From contig RIBL01000027.1 of NCBI GenBank assembly GCA_003762875.1, positions 1 to 32,729 on the forward strand: a stretch of 32,729 nucleotides of DNA, read 5' to 3'. The notes under the pieces were generated by a model that saw nothing but the letters and a program-made list of their open reading frames with translations, ran no database searches and was not told the DNA's origin. Each line of letters starts with the position of its first letter. Within the stretch, counting starts at the first letter, position 1. The translations under genes were made by a program, and so were the position numbers. This document shows positions 32,488 through 32,729 of the stretch, in pieces. This DNA is from Muribaculaceae bacterium Isolate-110 (HZI) (GTDB lineage: Bacteria; Bacteroidota; Bacteroidia; Bacteroidales; Muribaculaceae).

Positions 32488-32607
32488 ATGGCAAAGAAAA
32501 CAACGAATCAAAAAGAACCCGTCAAACTTCGAGAGAAGAAGTTGTCGAATGGGAACATCAGCTTATTTCTGGACATCTATCGTAACGGTAAAAGGCATAA
32601 GGTGTAA
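32488..32607 (+). pseudogene. Tyrosine integrase N-terminus, truncated by an insertion sequence
   Basis: The 39 codons (MAKKTTNQKEPVKLREKKLS, then NGNISLFLDIYRNGKRHKV) match the start of Bacteroidales tyrosine recombinases of integrative elements: a basic segment, then the arm-binding domain pattern L-x-NGxxSLxLDIYxNGKR. In intact proteins the sequence continues with a K/E-FLxLYL-type strand and about 350 further residues. Here it ends at TAA formed inside the terminus of an IS21-like element that starts at 32603. The ATG at 32488 is chosen because it begins the conserved basic segment; the frame extends upstream to 32314 but without recognisable sequence. The rest of the integrase may lie beyond the element. 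Confidence 0.7.
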
Positions 32608-32729
32608 AATTTAATCGAGAAGTGCGCCAGATTCTAATTGAGAAGTGCACCGTTTCATAGGACATGCAAATTTAAAAAATTAGATACAATTATAGTTGAT
32701 TTTGGAGTGTTTTCTTGGTTTCTTTCATT
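32603..32729. mobile_element. Left end of an IS21-family-like insertion sequence (continues past window)
   Basis: From TGT at 32603 the sequence contains two near-identical 16-mers, AATCGAGAAGTGCGCC (32613-32628) and AATTGAGAAGTGCACC (32636-32651), 23 bp apart. A TGT tip followed by multiple repeats with a GAAGTGCACC-type core is the layout of IS21-family ends, which bind the IstA transposase. The integrase reading frame is lost exactly here. No transposase gene is inside the window. Confidence 0.6.

Overview
The window reads as a chromosomal accessory region of a Bacteroidales bacterium. The evidence is the promoter grammar (several TTTG-N19/20-TAnnTTTG pairs, the Bacteroidetes sigma consensus), weak Shine-Dalgarno sequences, a surface-lipoprotein export signal after a lipobox cysteine, and the protein families present. 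Most of it is a defence island: nearly every intact gene belongs to an anti-phage, restriction or toxin-antitoxin family. No tRNA, rRNA or CRISPR array was seen.

Layout from left to right. (1) 213-2304, minus strand: a two-gene CBASS made of a patatin-like phospholipase effector (CapV type) and a CD-NTase. (2) 2429-3831, minus strand: a three-gene envelope operon (surface lipoprotein, secreted protein broken by an amber codon, outer-membrane beta-barrel). (3) 3946-22668, plus strand: one long co-directional run with very short gaps: WYL-domain regulator, HsdM, HsdS, a YhcG/DUF1016 nuclease, HsdR, a DruH-like protein, a DruE-like giant helicase, and a very acidic 73-residue protein. I read this as a type I restriction-modification operon with a Druantia type III module attached downstream, behind one WYL regulator. 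(4) 22834-28464, plus strand: a Fic protein with an N-terminal VbhA-antitoxin-like domain, a second autoinhibited Fic protein, an SF1 helicase fused to a DUF2726/PDDEXK-like domain, and a gene that repeats the VbhA-like domain but is interrupted by an in-frame TGA. A strong bidirectional terminator closes it. This Fic-Fic-helicase-orphan-domain set is the best candidate for an undescribed system. (5) 28529-29879, minus strand: two overlapping metallophosphoesterase genes. (6) 29965-30245: a promoter-to-terminator unit on the minus strand, possibly a small RNA or small ORF. (7) 30430-31970, plus strand: a split HipA toxin-antitoxin operon (hipB-hipS-hipT type). (8) 31971-32729: a promoter without a visible gene, then the first 39 codons of a tyrosine integrase, cut off by the end of an IS21-like insertion sequence that runs out of the window.

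The multidomain defence genes share an unusual feature: palindromes or short tandem repeats inside their coding sequences at linker positions. There are three 27-bp palindromes on a 45-bp period in yhcG, a nested hairpin between the Fic and helix-turn-helix domains of the first Fic gene, two overlapping palindromes in the first specificity domain of hsdS, and a tandem 12-bp repeat in the linker of the second Fic gene. The hsdM and hsdR genes look visibly GC-richer than the hsdS recognition domains, the Druantia genes and the helicase, which fits assembly from several sources. All function calls come from reading motifs by eye; no database search was possible.
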